DNA of 64,000 bases, from the NCBI GenBank assembly GCA_036971715.1, contig JAVHJL010000012.1, forward strand, positions 1 to 64,000, given 5' to 3'. The notes beneath the pieces are model-generated. The model saw nothing but the letters and a program-made list of their open reading frames with translations, was not told the DNA's origin and searched no databases. This document shows positions 11,275-23,100 of this stretch, piece by piece; the first letter of the stretch is position 1, and the number at the start of each line of letters is the position of its first letter. Origin of the DNA: Arthrobotrys musiformis (lineage: Eukaryota; Ascomycota; Orbiliomycetes; Orbiliales; Orbiliaceae). The position numbers were made by a program, and so were the translations under genes.

Positions 11275-12200
11275 TTTTGTTATTTTGATATAGGAGTTGA
11301 GGAGTTTTATTTAGGCTGCCATAGGAGTTACGGGGGTTTTATTAGGCATCAATTTTGCTATTTAGGCCACCTGCCAAATATAGGCTGCTTCAAAAAATAT
11401 ACGTGTCTCAAATTAAGGCTGAGATCTTCTTTTGCTCAGCATCCATTTTGGTAAGGATTTTTGATTTGTTTTCTCCGAAGCTTAGCCCTTCTGGATCGCC
11501 CTTCGTCTGCCACGTCCTTTTCTCTTGTTTTTGTGAGGGCTTTCCTCCTTGCCAATCCACACAGAAATATGGTAACCAGAACTTTATAAACCGCCCAGGG
11601 TACTTGTGTTTTTTGTGTATTCACACAAGGCTGTAGCTGCAGTTTCTGCTAGCAATCACAATGTGATGTTAGATGGGGGTTTGCCCCGCCCGGCTGTGAT
11701 AACACATCACAGAATTCCTTTCCCCTTTGTCTCCCCAATATAACCAGAATGCTTGTCTTGTGCCTAGCCCACCCAGCTCTTGAACTCGTCACGTAAAAAT
11801 CTCATCACCCACTAAAGTAATCATTCTGATCAAACATAATAAGTTATCTTGTTAATAAAAATACTTATAAATCTTGCATGATCCATAATTTATCATTAGA
11901 GGCTGAAACTGATGACTCCACAATGATTCAATCAGTATATACTATGCAATTGAAGGCTTATCCTATCAAATATTTGACTTGTGAATGAGCACTGACAGTA
12001 TTTAACCGGGGTTTGCAGGAAAATAGTCATAAACAGGATTTTAGCGGGATTTAGTAAAACCTTGTAAATGAATATACAAGGGTCACAAAAAAAGATTTTG
12101 TATGTGCCTATTAGCTGTTTAGCACGGGAACAGAAATGCGTTTCTGCGCAAAGAAAACGCTCACAAACCACAAGTTACAAGCAGAAAGTCTCTCACAAAC
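11275..12200 (+). repeat. Dispersed repeat, copy A
   Basis: This segment is repeated, diverged, at about 45,800-46,690 (copy B). Its first third recurs at about 59,440-59,580 (copy C) and, inverted, near 48,460-48,610. Shared landmarks are ttaggctgccataggagtta, ggcatcaattttgctattt, gccaaatataggctgcttca and, at the far end, gcgtttctgcgcaaagaaaa. No intact protein is encoded. It may be a degraded transposon or a subtelomeric module. Confidence 0.6.
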
Positions 12201-12629
12201 ACCTGTTAACACAGGTTCCCTACGTCAAGTGACCCTAAAATCTGGCACTTAACAGAAAGCCCCACAAATTACGATTAATAGTGCCTTAATTCGGGTGCCT
12301 AAATCGGTTACGTGACTATTAGTCTGCCAGTTCTCCAAGCTTGCTCATTGTTTCTTGTTCTGTGGGTTAGAGCGACAGCCGGAAACACAACCCTTGTCTT
12401 AGCATCGTGTCTTGTACAGCTGTGGTCGTTCTGTGAGTTACCCAGAGGTGCAAGCATAAATATGGTAAGTTACACACAAGTTGGATAGGATTTTCGAGCC
12501 CTATTTGCCCCTGTGCCTAAATTAGACGCCAAGCATTCCTACAACGTGTGAATCTGTCTGGCAAGTGCGCCTTGTAATGTCTACTGTAGTTCACATGCAA
12601 GGGTATGTGTCTTGTAACAAAGATACAAT

Positions 12630-12780
12630 AGCATAATGAGCTCAAGGCGGAGATCCAGGCGGCTATTGACCGTCGGAAACCATCCAAACCATGCTCTGGA
12701 GAAAAACCACAACAACACAACAGCACCAGTCTCGAATAAGCCGGCACCCAATCTGTACCCTGCAACTCATACATTGATTC
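12630..12780 (+). pseudogene. Relic of the SLIP-GC-like GTPase 3' end
   Basis: The segment reads NELKAEIQAAID, then after degraded sequence GGAGAAAAACCACAACAAC and a stop after GAA (TCGAATAAG). This is the same tail that ends the GTPase gene at 35.2 kb (EELKAEVKAAGG ... LLEEKPQRQHKASLE-stop). Only the last exon is preserved. Confidence 0.5.
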
Positions 12781-13074
12781 TTAGGCGTGTTAACAACTCT
12801 TTTTCTTTTTCCTTCCCTACCGTACTATATCGTCGGTATTGGCAGCATTATTACGAAGTAGTTCGTTGCAACTCGCAAAAGATCTAGTTGGCTTGGTCTG
12901 CAAGGCTGTTAACAGACTGTTTTCCAGCTCTTCCACTTAAGGCATACCCCCAGTCGTGCTTGTCTTCATTACCACATTTGGAACGGGGAGGATCGTGGAG
13001 ACTTCTTCGTTCTTCTGGGTGGGCTCAGAGGCATTATTGAAAGTTACGGACTTGATGACAAAGACCAGATATCA

Positions 13075-13608
13075 ATGATCAACCTCTTGGAACAGTGGAA
13101 TTGTCTGATGTGGCAAACGCTCCCGCGGGACTTATTATCAAAAGCACTTCCTCCGGATTTTGTTGTTTGCGAAGAGAATATTCATTTGAATCGCGCCTCT
13201 CCTCTCCGACAAAAATACAACCGTCACGGAGTGGAAGAAAGCAATATGAATACGGGTATGGAACTTAGTATTGGAACTCAGAATCTTCTGTCTTCGCCTG
13301 ACCCCGAAATTCGTGCCTACTTGCAAAAACGGGAGAGGCACTGTGGGCTACCAAACTGGCGAAAGCTGGAAGGGCTCCGGCTCGGCCATGCGATTCAAAA
13401 AGACACAAACTTCAAGGATATAACATTGATGCATCGTAAGCGTGAGGGCTTCGACAAGAACCAACTGCTTAGGGACGCGGACCCTGGGAAGCAAGATAAG
13501 TTGGAGGTTTTGATTCGGTGTGCGAGGTGCAGACACCCTGACACAGTAAGAGTCGATCCAGCCCCCTGTACGACAGAGCGACAGGACTTTATGTTCGGCG
13601 TAGACTAG
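13075..13608 (+). CDS. Hypothetical protein, 177 aa
   Basis: An open frame from the ATG at 13,075 to TAG at 13,608 encodes a charged protein with KRERHCGLPNWRKLEGLRLG in the middle. A CARCRHPDTVRVDPAPC block near the C-terminus holds four Cys, possibly metal-binding. No family recognised. The opposite strand also has open frames but with poorer composition. It could be a gene fragment; neighbours on both sides are repeats. Confidence 0.35.
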   Translation: MINLLEQWNCLMWQTLPRDLLSKALPPDFVVCEENIHLNRASPLRQKYNRHGVEESNMNTGMELSIGTQNLLSSPDPEIRAYLQKRERHCGLPNWRKLEGLRLGHAIQKDTNFKDITLMHRKREGFDKNQLLRDADPGKQDKLEVLIRCARCRHPDTVRVDPAPCTTERQDFMFGVD

Positions 13609-15500
13609 CCTGTAGAATGTGCCCTACTTTAACCGGAGTATCTAGCAGATGGAGCGGGTCACGGGAAAACTGCCCAACAGAACCCGTTGATCCTACGGTT
13701 GAATCGATTTCTAAAGAAACGGTCTACGAAAATTGGAGGAAGAGCGCAAAGGACACTGAATAGGGAAATGGTGTGATAATTCGAGCTAGTAACATTTTTA
13801 GATTTTACCTGTTTTACTTTATGTCGCCCAAGGACCGATACTACGTAGCAACTAGCCTCCACTTTAGGCGCTTAATAAAGGACTAATTTGAGCTTCACAG
13901 TCTTGAAGACGGGAATACTTGTTCACCGATGCCAACATCGTAGGAGAATACATCTCCGGGGACACACGCCCCGTGCCTAGACATTTGGATAATCTGGTTA
14001 TGTATATTAGCCTTGATCGAATCTAGCGATATATATAGGTACTTAACTTATATATCGAGCATTGACACATCGCATCGAGTCGCCCGTTTGAACACGCTCG
14101 TTTGAACATTTATTTGCAACCTTTAAACGTTTAGGCCATTCCGCCAATTTAGAGTCCTTTGAAGTGACGCCCCCACCCCAGACTACGTAGTGAAGTGACG
14201 CTTCTAAGTTGGCACCTAACAGATATTACCATGGAGTGGGGCACCTCTATATTCGGGTGCGCGTAGATTGAGCACTGTGGCTCAATTAGTCTTGGGTGCT
14301 CGCCTATGCCTTGTAGCTCAATTGCTTAAATATAATTGGCCTGGAGCAAAATATAACGGTCAACAAGTCTAGCTCGAAACGTCATGAACCAACTACGCTA
14401 CATACTTCAAGGAGAGACCGGACCACGGGCTTGGCGCACGTAACTCGAACTACTCAATGAACTGGCTGAAGAATAGTCGATATCGTCTTGAGACTGCTTT
14501 CATTTTTAAATCGATAATTTTCGAGAACCCTTGGGAAGAAAGGTTAAAATCCCTTTTTTAGAGTCGGACGCAGGTATGTGTGCACGTACGTAGTGTATTC
14601 TACAGGTGTTGTCGGGTCAGTCTGTTCGGCGAAACCACCTCAACGCGAGGACAAAAAATGCAAAAAAAGATTGTTGACAAGCACAGTCAACCGACAACAC
14701 AGTTATTGCAGGGGACCTGTTGGATTTCCCGAGTTGTGTTGATAGTCTTGGTTTTGTGTTTTAGCCTGCCTAAGCTGGGATGAAAGGCAACCTCGAAGCT
14801 TCGAATCTCGTGGATGGATATTCCTTTTTCCGGGTATGCACTTCCCCGGATAGCCGAGTATCCACCTTGGGCCCTCCCCCACACCCCTCCATCTTCTTCT
14901 CTTCTAGAATAACCATAACGAAAATCCGATATTTATCATTCTTCTTCGTTTAGCTATATTTTTCTTTTGCTGTAAGCTTAGTTATTTTGCTTATGCAACC
15001 CTGTATTTAAGACAAATGATGTACATCTGCATGCAGGTTTAAATTCACTAGCTGAAGTACCTTATATCGTCATTCGACGACGTGTTCATGTCCTAAAATT
15101 TTCGAATATGAAGGGCTAGAAGCAAAAGTGACTAAGATAACGTTAACAGCTGTCCTCGCATCAAGCGTGGAGGTATTAACTCCGATTGATAACCTTATAC
15201 GTATCGTTTGGGACGTTTTATCACAAATGTGAGATTTTTGGCATCATAATACTTATCTTACCCGAAGTATGATCCCGCGCGAATTCGCGAAAAAAAGGCT
15301 GCGCTGTTGCGAAAACGTTGGTGGTGGCGGAAGGAGAAAGTAAGTAGCTAACGTTGGTCCACGGGACCATGCATGAAAGTCATTTCCTAAAAATGGGTAA
15401 AGAGATGACCTATGCAATTGGGGTTCGAACGGTTCATGTGTAGTAGCTAGCAATCATGTCCGGCGAATATTCTCCGGGCGGCCAGCACAGTCGCTTTGGT
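13609..15500. other. No supported gene
   Basis: Nearly 2 kb without a convincing coding frame. Short near-repeats occur around 14,165-14,215 (GAAGTGACGC twice) and 14,095-14,110 (CGTTTGAACA). Nothing else recognised. Confidence 0.45.
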
Positions 15501-15840
15501 TATCCCTAGCCTATCATTGAGAAAAAGTTATGTTGATGAACAGGGGAATCTTTGACACCAAAACAATCTGAACAGTACATCAATACCTACAATCCTGTCA
15601 TTGCAAACACCATTCATTGCAATCACAATGTCTCACCGCTCTTTACAAAAATCAAATATCTTGCACTCATCTACTATGTGACTGACTATGCCACCAAGTT
15701 ACAAAAGCCCTCATATCATTATTATGTGATTGTTCGCAAGATCATTCAAAATCAGTTTGCTGCTAGTGAGTTTTCTTCTGTTACTGGAGAGATAGGACCT
15801 GTCAGTCTTTTCCTCAGCTTATATTACTAATTTTCTGTTG
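15500..15840 (+). pseudogene. Helitron-type protein fragment
   Basis: The frame contains YINTYNPVIANTIHCNHNVS followed by PLFTKIKYLALIYYVTDYATK. This is the block, just before the helicase part, that typifies fungal Helitron/PIF1-like proteins (NPxxxxxxRxNHDVxxxxTxxKxLAxxYYxTDYATK). Flanks have stops and the frame ends in sequence unrelated to that family. It is a fragment of a mobile element. Confidence 0.6.
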
Positions 15841-15894
15841 CCTGAGAAATATCCAGCCCAGAAATTGTTTCAATGCTTCTAGGATACCCAAGGC

Positions 15895-15990
15895 GCTACT
15901 GCAACACTAATTTCATCTATACCATTTGGAATAAACATGTAGCTGTTATCAAACTACTACTTAAAACAGAATCCCGCATTGATTTGGAAA
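15895..15990 (+). pseudogene. Ankyrin-repeat fragment (+ strand)
   Basis: Translation gives YTIWNKHVAVIKLLLKTESR followed by IDLENNS. This is an ankyrin unit close to YAVWNRHVATIELLLKAGAR in the NLR at 54.1 kb. It directly follows the Helitron fragment and faces the inverted intron-like array on the other strand. Confidence 0.55.
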
Positions 15991-16019
15991 ATAACTCACA
16001 TAAATATTACTGAGTTCAC

Positions 16020-16490
16020 TTATTCTCTGTAATAGCCAAGAATGACGGCATTAGTTATCAATTAAATAACGATTTACATAGATATTACCGGGTTCACTTA
16101 CATACTGTAATAACCAAGAATAACGATATCAGCCATCAATCAAATAATGATTCACATAAATATCACCAGGTTCACTTACTCTCTGCAATAGCCAAGAATG
16201 ATGGTATCAGTTATTAATCAAATAACGACTTATATAGATATCACCAGGTTCACTTACATACTGCAATAGTCAAAAATGACGGTATCAGCCATCAATTAAA
16301 TAACGATTCATATAGATATTACCGGGTTCACTTACGGGCTGCAATAGCCAAGAATGACAGTATCAGCCATCAATCAAATAATAATTTACATAGATATGAC
16401 CAAATTCATTTACCAACTATAATAACCAAAAATGATGATATTAGCCATTGATTTAATACCAACTCATAAATATAAATTCACTTATTAAAG
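16020..16490 (-). repeat. Tandem intron-like array (orphan copy, about 7 units)
   Basis: On the - strand, unit starts (GTAAGTGAA or mutated ATAAGT/GTAAAT) fall at 16485, 16413, 16335, 16257, 16179, 16101 and 16023. Five successive spacings are exactly 78 bases. Each unit has a donor, a TTGATGGCTGATA branch-like core and a CAG/TAG acceptor, then exactly three bases (TTG, CCC, TAT, AGA, TAT, AGA in transcription order) before the next donor. The design is that of the arrays at 54.5-58.3 kb but with a distinct consensus. It follows the codon block DYKYTL, matching DYQYYI at the large arrays. Confidence 0.85.
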
Positions 16491-16830
16491 TATACTTATA
16501 ATCTATTTTCACTCCCTTATCAAGTAAAAATTGTACAATCACTATAATTTGTGATAGCAATATCTTGCAATATTCATTCTCTAAGTCGAGATTGACTTCA
16601 CCTATCTCAAACAGTACCCTAACAATATCCTCACGGTTTTTTTCCACAACAGAAAAAAGTAGTACTATAATTATCTTATCCTTTGAATCAATTTTGGTTC
16701 TTTTCTTAAAAAATAACTTTATTATATTATCATGTTTGTTATAAATAGTATAAGATAACAGTGTTTTTTTAATGTTATTTAATTGATGGCTAATACTGTT
16801 ATTTTTGACTATTTTAAAAAGTAAGTTTTT
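16491..16830 (-). pseudogene. RIP-mutated ankyrin coding remnant
   Basis: The - strand reads NNIKKTLLSYTIYNKHDNII then KLFFKKRTKIDSKDK, VVEKNREDIVRVLFEIGEVN and VQFLLDKGVKIDYKY. These are ankyrin repeats in which Pro, Gly and Ala codons have become Leu, Arg/Lys and Thr, consistent with C-to-T/G-to-A damage. It leads straight into the intron-like array below it. Confidence 0.7.
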
Positions 16831-18300
16831 TTTTTAATTTTAAAACATAATTATATTTAAATTAGTTTGAAATAGATTAATATTAGTAATACTTTAAATA
16901 ATTTACTTACCCCTACTTCTACCAATATTAATATTTGGGCTCGTTCACATGGAGTGGTAACTCGTTGCTCAGTAACAGTAGTAGCACTAGTAGCGGTATT
17001 TGGAGACATGGAAATGGCAATAATAGTAGCAGTTGTGGCAGGATGGTGGTGTTGATGCCTGCGATTGCGTCCCCGAATGTTATGCGTGCTCGGCAATGAT
17101 TGACCATCAACTCCGCACAAATGTTTCTCTCTGTATTCACAGAGCCGGGAAGTGGAACAGTAAATTTTCAACTTTGAAAAATTACTATAAATTAAACAAG
17201 AAAGAAACCACTAGAATCAATATAATTTTAAATTTTCAAAAATCTTAATGCGGAATCCAATTTATTATTAATTTTTATGTTCCAAAATTTTGCGTCCGCG
17301 GTGCCTCCAGACCACGGCGCGGAATTTTCGCGCCGTGACCAAACCCCCACTACCGAACAGCCTACTCATCCAGGTTTCAGCGCAGCCTCGTATATTGACC
17401 ACACAACAACGCCAAAAAGTCCCGGTTCGCTTAGCTTTGGATCCGGATCATGATTCTGATCCGTTCCATCATCGATAAGCCATATACATGATCTATCCGG
17501 TAACATACAAATCCAACATCGAATCTGAATGTAAACACATTCAATATCTAAATTATGGTATTTGTTGTTAGCACTTATGATAGCACTAATATTTCTGGTT
17601 ATCTGTATTAAACAAGGTTATAACTGTGGTTATTGAGGTAGTAATTCGCTTGTGTGATATATATGTTAATAAAGATTATTTTTGAGTCTCGGAGCAAATC
17701 AAATGTAATTTGTAGTTGATGTCTTTAAGGAATATACAAACTCCTAGTACACAATAGAGGAGTCTGATAGTTTAATGATAATAATATCTATATTAAAATG
17801 TTCTTATTAGTGAAATGCTGGTGTTGTTTTGCTGCATTAACTGAATGATATATTGCGGGGTTTCCACATTATGTCTTCTGACATTGCAGAGTAACAAATT
17901 GTAATTTTGATAGTAATAAGAAGGGTATTAATAAGGGCCCTAATAAGGGGCTTTTTTTAGATTAAGATGGTGATATTATACGGCGGAGTTCTTGTACTAT
18001 GTTGTAGGCATAAATCACATTGTATGGAATAGAAGTTTACTATGAGCTTATTGACAAGACGGTGGATATACTTCATGGAGGTACAAAAAAACTAAAGAAG
18101 TCATGAGATTATGGACTCAATCATGTGTAGGTCCAGTCTATGCATCATTGTGTCACTGAATATAATATCATTTAAAAGCCTTGCTGTGAGTATCTTAATG
18201 TAAGGTAGCCAAATAAAGCTGAGCTTGGAAGGTGTTTTTACCCGAGAGAATGCAGTGTGTATAGTATGACTGAAAATCTTCACTGGCCTTTAAATGCTGA
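16831..18300. other. No supported gene; palindrome at 17.3 kb
   Basis: AT-rich sequence without a convincing frame, apart from a GC-richer island around 17,290-17,480. That island holds a near-perfect palindrome, GGCGCGGAATTTTCGCGCC, at about 17,313, recurring at 25,132. Confidence 0.45.
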
Positions 18301-18573
18301 CTACCTTTTTTGTAAATCGACTGCAACCCGATCAAATGTCCATCCTTTCACTTTGTGTACAGTGATGGCGAAGCAGGGTGTGCGAGGGACTTGAATATGG
18401 AAAACCTTGATCAGCAAAACTCCCATGACTTCGGACAACTGAGTAGCTCGCGGAGGCGATCCCGCGAAGGGTCCAAGCATCCAGCGCATCACAACGGCCA
18501 CCCCGGTTATTCCTTCCCCAGGCGATTCCCCAGCTCCTCGTGCCTCCACAAAGCGCCCTGAAGAAGCCCTCAT
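18301..18573 (-). pseudogene. PIF1-like helicase C-terminal fragment
   Basis: The - strand frame ends with VPRTPCFAITVHKVKGWTFD followed by RVAVDL. This matches the last helicase motif of PIF1/Helitron helicases (P-x-x-x-A-x-A-I-T-V-H-K-x-Q-G-x-T-x-D-x-x-V-V-D-L), with Gln changed to Lys. Sequence upstream in the frame is not recognisably helicase. It is probably part of the same class of mobile-element debris as the 15.5 kb fragment. Confidence 0.5.
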
Positions 18574-20179
18574 TCCTCCCCCCGCTACCCGTCACCGGTT
18601 CTTTGTCGGTGATCCTTCTGCAGCTTCAGTAGATTCAGTTTGTTTGGCATCTGATCCTGAGATTAAGAAGTTAGCTGACGGTATTTGTAAATTGGAAATT
18701 GAGAATAAAGTGTTTATCATATTCAGGGATCAGTATGTCAAATTTGTCTCCAATTTTTCGAAACAGGTTGATGAATTATCATATTTTATAATTGGTGTTA
18801 AAGTATTATTTACACAACTTTTAATAACTTCTATTAGTTTTCTGGAATGTCTTTTTGTGTTATTAATACTTGGGCAAAGGGTCTTGCCTCTCCAATTTCT
18901 TATAAAAGCATGAAGAATTTTGATTTTGGTGAGCTTCTTTTTTTTTCTTCCAAAACTGGTTGGTGATTAAATTTGTTGAGCTGCATAGCAGAGGAAAAGG
19001 ATGATGATGAAGATGCAGGTGATAAACGATTTTCTGGCGACAAGACTAGCTTAGATGGACAGATCAAGATTGCATTGCTTTTTGTTGGATTTTAACTTTG
19101 GGGGGTTCGCAAATTCGGAAATTTCTCACACACTTCCTTTCTTCATCATTTTCCGCGGCGTTGGCAATTCTTCCCTTTCCTTCTTTTTCACGCGCCCACT
19201 TTTTGTCTGTCTTTTCCGCTTGTAAGTAAATTTAGAAAAGAAACAGGGGAGATGGAATTCTAGGGCTTCGCGCGCTTAGGGTCCGCAATATAAATTCGAC
19301 TCCTTCTCTGTCAACTTTTCTTCTCTTCTCAAGTCTCTCTAGTGACTAGTGACTCCTCCTCATCCTCCCCCTCCTCTCCATTCATTGGCTTGTTTTAGGC
19401 TCTCCTGGCAGGAATCACGGCCGCGAACGGCCGATCTTCGGGCACCAGGCTCTCTCCGTCTTTCCTCCTCCGATCCCCTTATGGGTTAGGTGGTCGCCAA
19501 CATGAAGGCTTTGAACAAGTTGAAAAGAGGAGGGGTAACGAGGTACAACGAAAAGATGGTCATTGCAGAGGACCTCAAGAACTGGAATATAAAGGGGTTG
19601 ATTCCTCAAATATGCAAAGCTGGTGCTCCAGATCACGTGACAGAAAGTACATTAAAAAAACGGATTGCCGGGGATAGCTTAGAACAATCGAAGACTTCTT
19701 ATTCTAAAATTCGGAACCTACGGTCTTTCGTTTGCATACAGCATTTTATTCACTATTATATAGCACACGCAAAGCGTATAATATATCCTCCCTCGCCGTG
19801 AGGACGCCTGGCCTATGCGCGGACGTATCTTATTAAGAGAATCAGAATCATAATTTCCCCTCGAGGAGCTGTGTGGTCTTGCCGATGGTTTGATATGTGC
19901 GAAGGCAGATTCGCAAACACCTACCCGAAACCCTTATCCCATCGTATCCCGTTGCTTGATTTGGCATGTCTTATCGGACGCCAAAAACGCACCAGGGGTG
20001 TTTCGAAATTCGGATTGGTAGCCTGGATCCTTTAAGCATTGCTAAAGTGCCTATATGCGCATGAACAGCTTACAAGCACCGTGATGAACACCTTCGTAAG
20101 GAAAATCTCTATCTTTGACATATCATAAAGATCAAGTTAAGTCGGCTCTTGTGCGGTATTTCTCTCACCATTCGCAGTT
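18574..20179. other. Upstream region of the NACHT-WD40 gene, no supported gene
   Basis: Two short + strand frames (18,644-18,913 and 19,490-19,801) show no recognisable domain. 19,130-19,400 is pyrimidine-rich, as in many fungal promoters. Either frame could be a small gene, but I cannot support it. Confidence 0.35.
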
Positions 20180-23100
20180 ATGGAAGTCATCGGTGGCGCC
20201 TCCAGTGTCATTGCGCTTGTCGAAGTAGCCGCCAAAATCGGATCGTTCTGCGCGGAGTATATCAAAGATGTTCGGAGCGCTAAAGATGACGCCAAAAGAA
20301 TTATGGAAGAGGCTGAAATCTTTAGCAGCCTGCTTATCAAAGTCGAGAAGATTCTCACAGGGCCATTCGGGGCTAAGTTGAAGGCTTCTCAGGCGCTGGA
20401 AGGCACGCTCCGCGACAGCAAAAAGGTGCTCGAAAGCTTGAAAAGCAACTTAGAACAAGGGCTGAGGGAGGACGAGAAGCTGAAGAAAGCTAACTTTCTA
20501 AAGAAGATGGCGAAGGGATTGAAGAGCGAAGCTTTGAAGTGGCCTTTCAAGAAAAAGGACGTCGAGGAGATCGTCGGAAATCTCAGGGCGCTGGAGCAAA
20601 CCATCACGCTTGCTCTGCAAATCGACAACCTATCGATGGTCGCCCTCAGGGACATGCAAGTGAACCTCGAAAAGCTCACCCCGGTCAAACAAGCGATGTT
20701 CGGATCGTCCGACGATCAGGAGGAGCCGCAATGCCTCCCCCAGACCAGAACGGAAGTCCTCGAGGCCATCAAAGAGTGGGTGGCGGGTCCGCGGGACAGA
20801 TGCATCTTTTGGTTGCGCGGGATGGCAGGGACCGGTAAGTCCACCATCGCGCGCACAGTAGCTCAGTACCTCGAAAGCAACCACCAGCTTGGGGCAAGCT
20901 TCTTCTTCAAACGATCCGAAGCCTCGCGTAGCAACGCTTCAAAATTCTTTCCCACCCTCGCCTATGGTCTCACGCAACATATACCTTTGCTGGTGCAGCA
21001 TATAAGCACAGCGATCGAAGATAACCCTGACATCTCCGAAAAGAGTTTTAAGGACCAATTCGAGAAGCTCATCTTCAAACCCCTCTCATCGATAGACCTT
21101 GCACCAACTGCGGTCGTGGTAATCGACGCACTAGATGAGTGCGAAAGCGCGAATCAGATACCGCTGATCCTCGGGTTTCTAGGACGGCTAAGCGAGCTGA
21201 CCGTGGATTTGCGTATATTTGTCACCAGCCGACCGGAATTCGCGCCTCTGACGGGGTTCCAAAATTTGTTGAAGGCCAACACCTACTATCACGATCTAAC
21301 CCTGCACGATGTCGAGCGAGAAAAGGTCAGAAGCGACATACGTTGTTTTTTGGAACATGAATTCGCAAAGATACGAAGCAAACGGAGCGAAGAAGTGCCG
21401 GAATGCTGGCCCGAAAATGAGACCATGCAACAGCTGGTGGAAATCGCGGAACCCTTGTTTATCTCCGCGGCGACCGTATGCCGTTTCATCGACGATGAAA
21501 ATTCCTCCCTCGCGAAAAATCTCGACACTATTTTGACAGCGTCCTACAAAATGCCAGGCGTTTACCAAATATACCTCATGATTTTCGAACAAATGTTGGC
21601 CAGCCTGAGCGGCATGGTCGGGAACAGCAGAAAGATTATCATTGAAGAAGTCGGAAAAGTCATTAGCACGGTTGTTATTCTCGAATATCCCCTTTCGCGA
21701 CGATCACTTTCGGAGCTTATCGGCATAAAAGAAGATACGATCTGGCGCAGGCTGAAAGCGTTCCATTCGATCCTCAGAATCCCCACCGACCCTGACCTCC
21801 CGATAAGTACCTTTCATCTTTCGTTTCGAGATTTCCTCCTCGACCCTGACCCTGAACAGAAGAGCCGAAACCCTTTTTCGGTGAACGAGGCAGAGGTGCA
21901 CGGGAGAATAGCCGGAGAGTGCGTCGCGCTTCTATCGAAAAGGCTCGGGAAAGACATCTGCAACCTGGGATCACCTGGGGCATTTAAGTCGGACATCGAT
22001 CCCGGCATCGTACAGCAGATCATCCCTGCGGACGTCGGATACGCATGTCAGTACTGGGTACACCATTTGAAAAATAGCCAACATGTCATTAAGGACAACG
22101 GTCCCGTTCACAAGTTCCTTCAAGAGCACCTGCTGCACTGGCTCGAAGCAACAAGTCTTCTTGGAATATCCGAAAACAACATACGTTTGATCAAAGATTT
22201 ACAGTCAATAGTTTCGGTAAGCCATAAAACACCTCTAGCCTTTTGGTTTGTACTAGTTCGGCACTTACAGAATAATGTAATGTAGAATGAAAATAGAGGT
22301 AGTAAATTGTCAGAATTACTTTGGGACATTGAGCGATTCATCAGGTTCAATCGATCCATCATTGCTAAAGCACCGCTACAAGTATACTTTTCGGCCCTCA
22401 TTTTTTCGCCGGAGAGAAGTATCGTTAGGACCACATTCTCTCCAAGTCACCTGAGCTGGGCCCGGAAAGTGCCTAAGGTACGGAAATCCTGGGATGCTTT
22501 GCTGCAGACGCTGGAAGAGCATACAGATATGGTCAGCGCCATAGCATTCTCTCCTGACAGCAAGGTTCTGGCATCAGCATCATACGACAAGACAGTCAGG
22601 CTGTGGGACGCAGTCACTGGAGCGCCGCTGCAGGAACTAGAAAAGCATGAGGGTTTAGTCTTTGCCATAGCATTCTCTCCCGACGGCAAGGTTCTGGCAT
22701 CGGCATCAAACGATAAAGTAATCAGGCTGTGGGACGCAGCCAGCGGAGTGCTGCTGCAGGCACTGGAAGGGCATATAAATAGGGTTTGCCCAGCATTCTC
22801 TCCCAATAGCAAGGTTTTGGCATCAGTATCACAAGATAAAACAGTCAGGCTGTGGAGCGCAGCCAGCGGAGCGCCGCTGCAGATACTGAAAGGGCATACA
22901 GATGAAATCTGGGCTATAGCATTCTCTCCTGACGGCAAGGTTCTGGCATCAGCATCAGGGGATAAAACAGTCAGGCTGTGGGACGCAGCCAGCGGAGCGT
23001 CGCTGCAGAGGCTGGAAGAGCATACAGATATGGTCATCGCCATAGCATTCTCTCCCGACGGCAAGGTTCTGGCATCAGCATCATACGACAAGACAGTCAG

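Noticed and set aside
16857..17171. Overlapping - strand frames (His/Thr-rich)
   Set aside because: Both - strand frames and a + strand frame are open over the same repeats with no recognised domain; likely chance.
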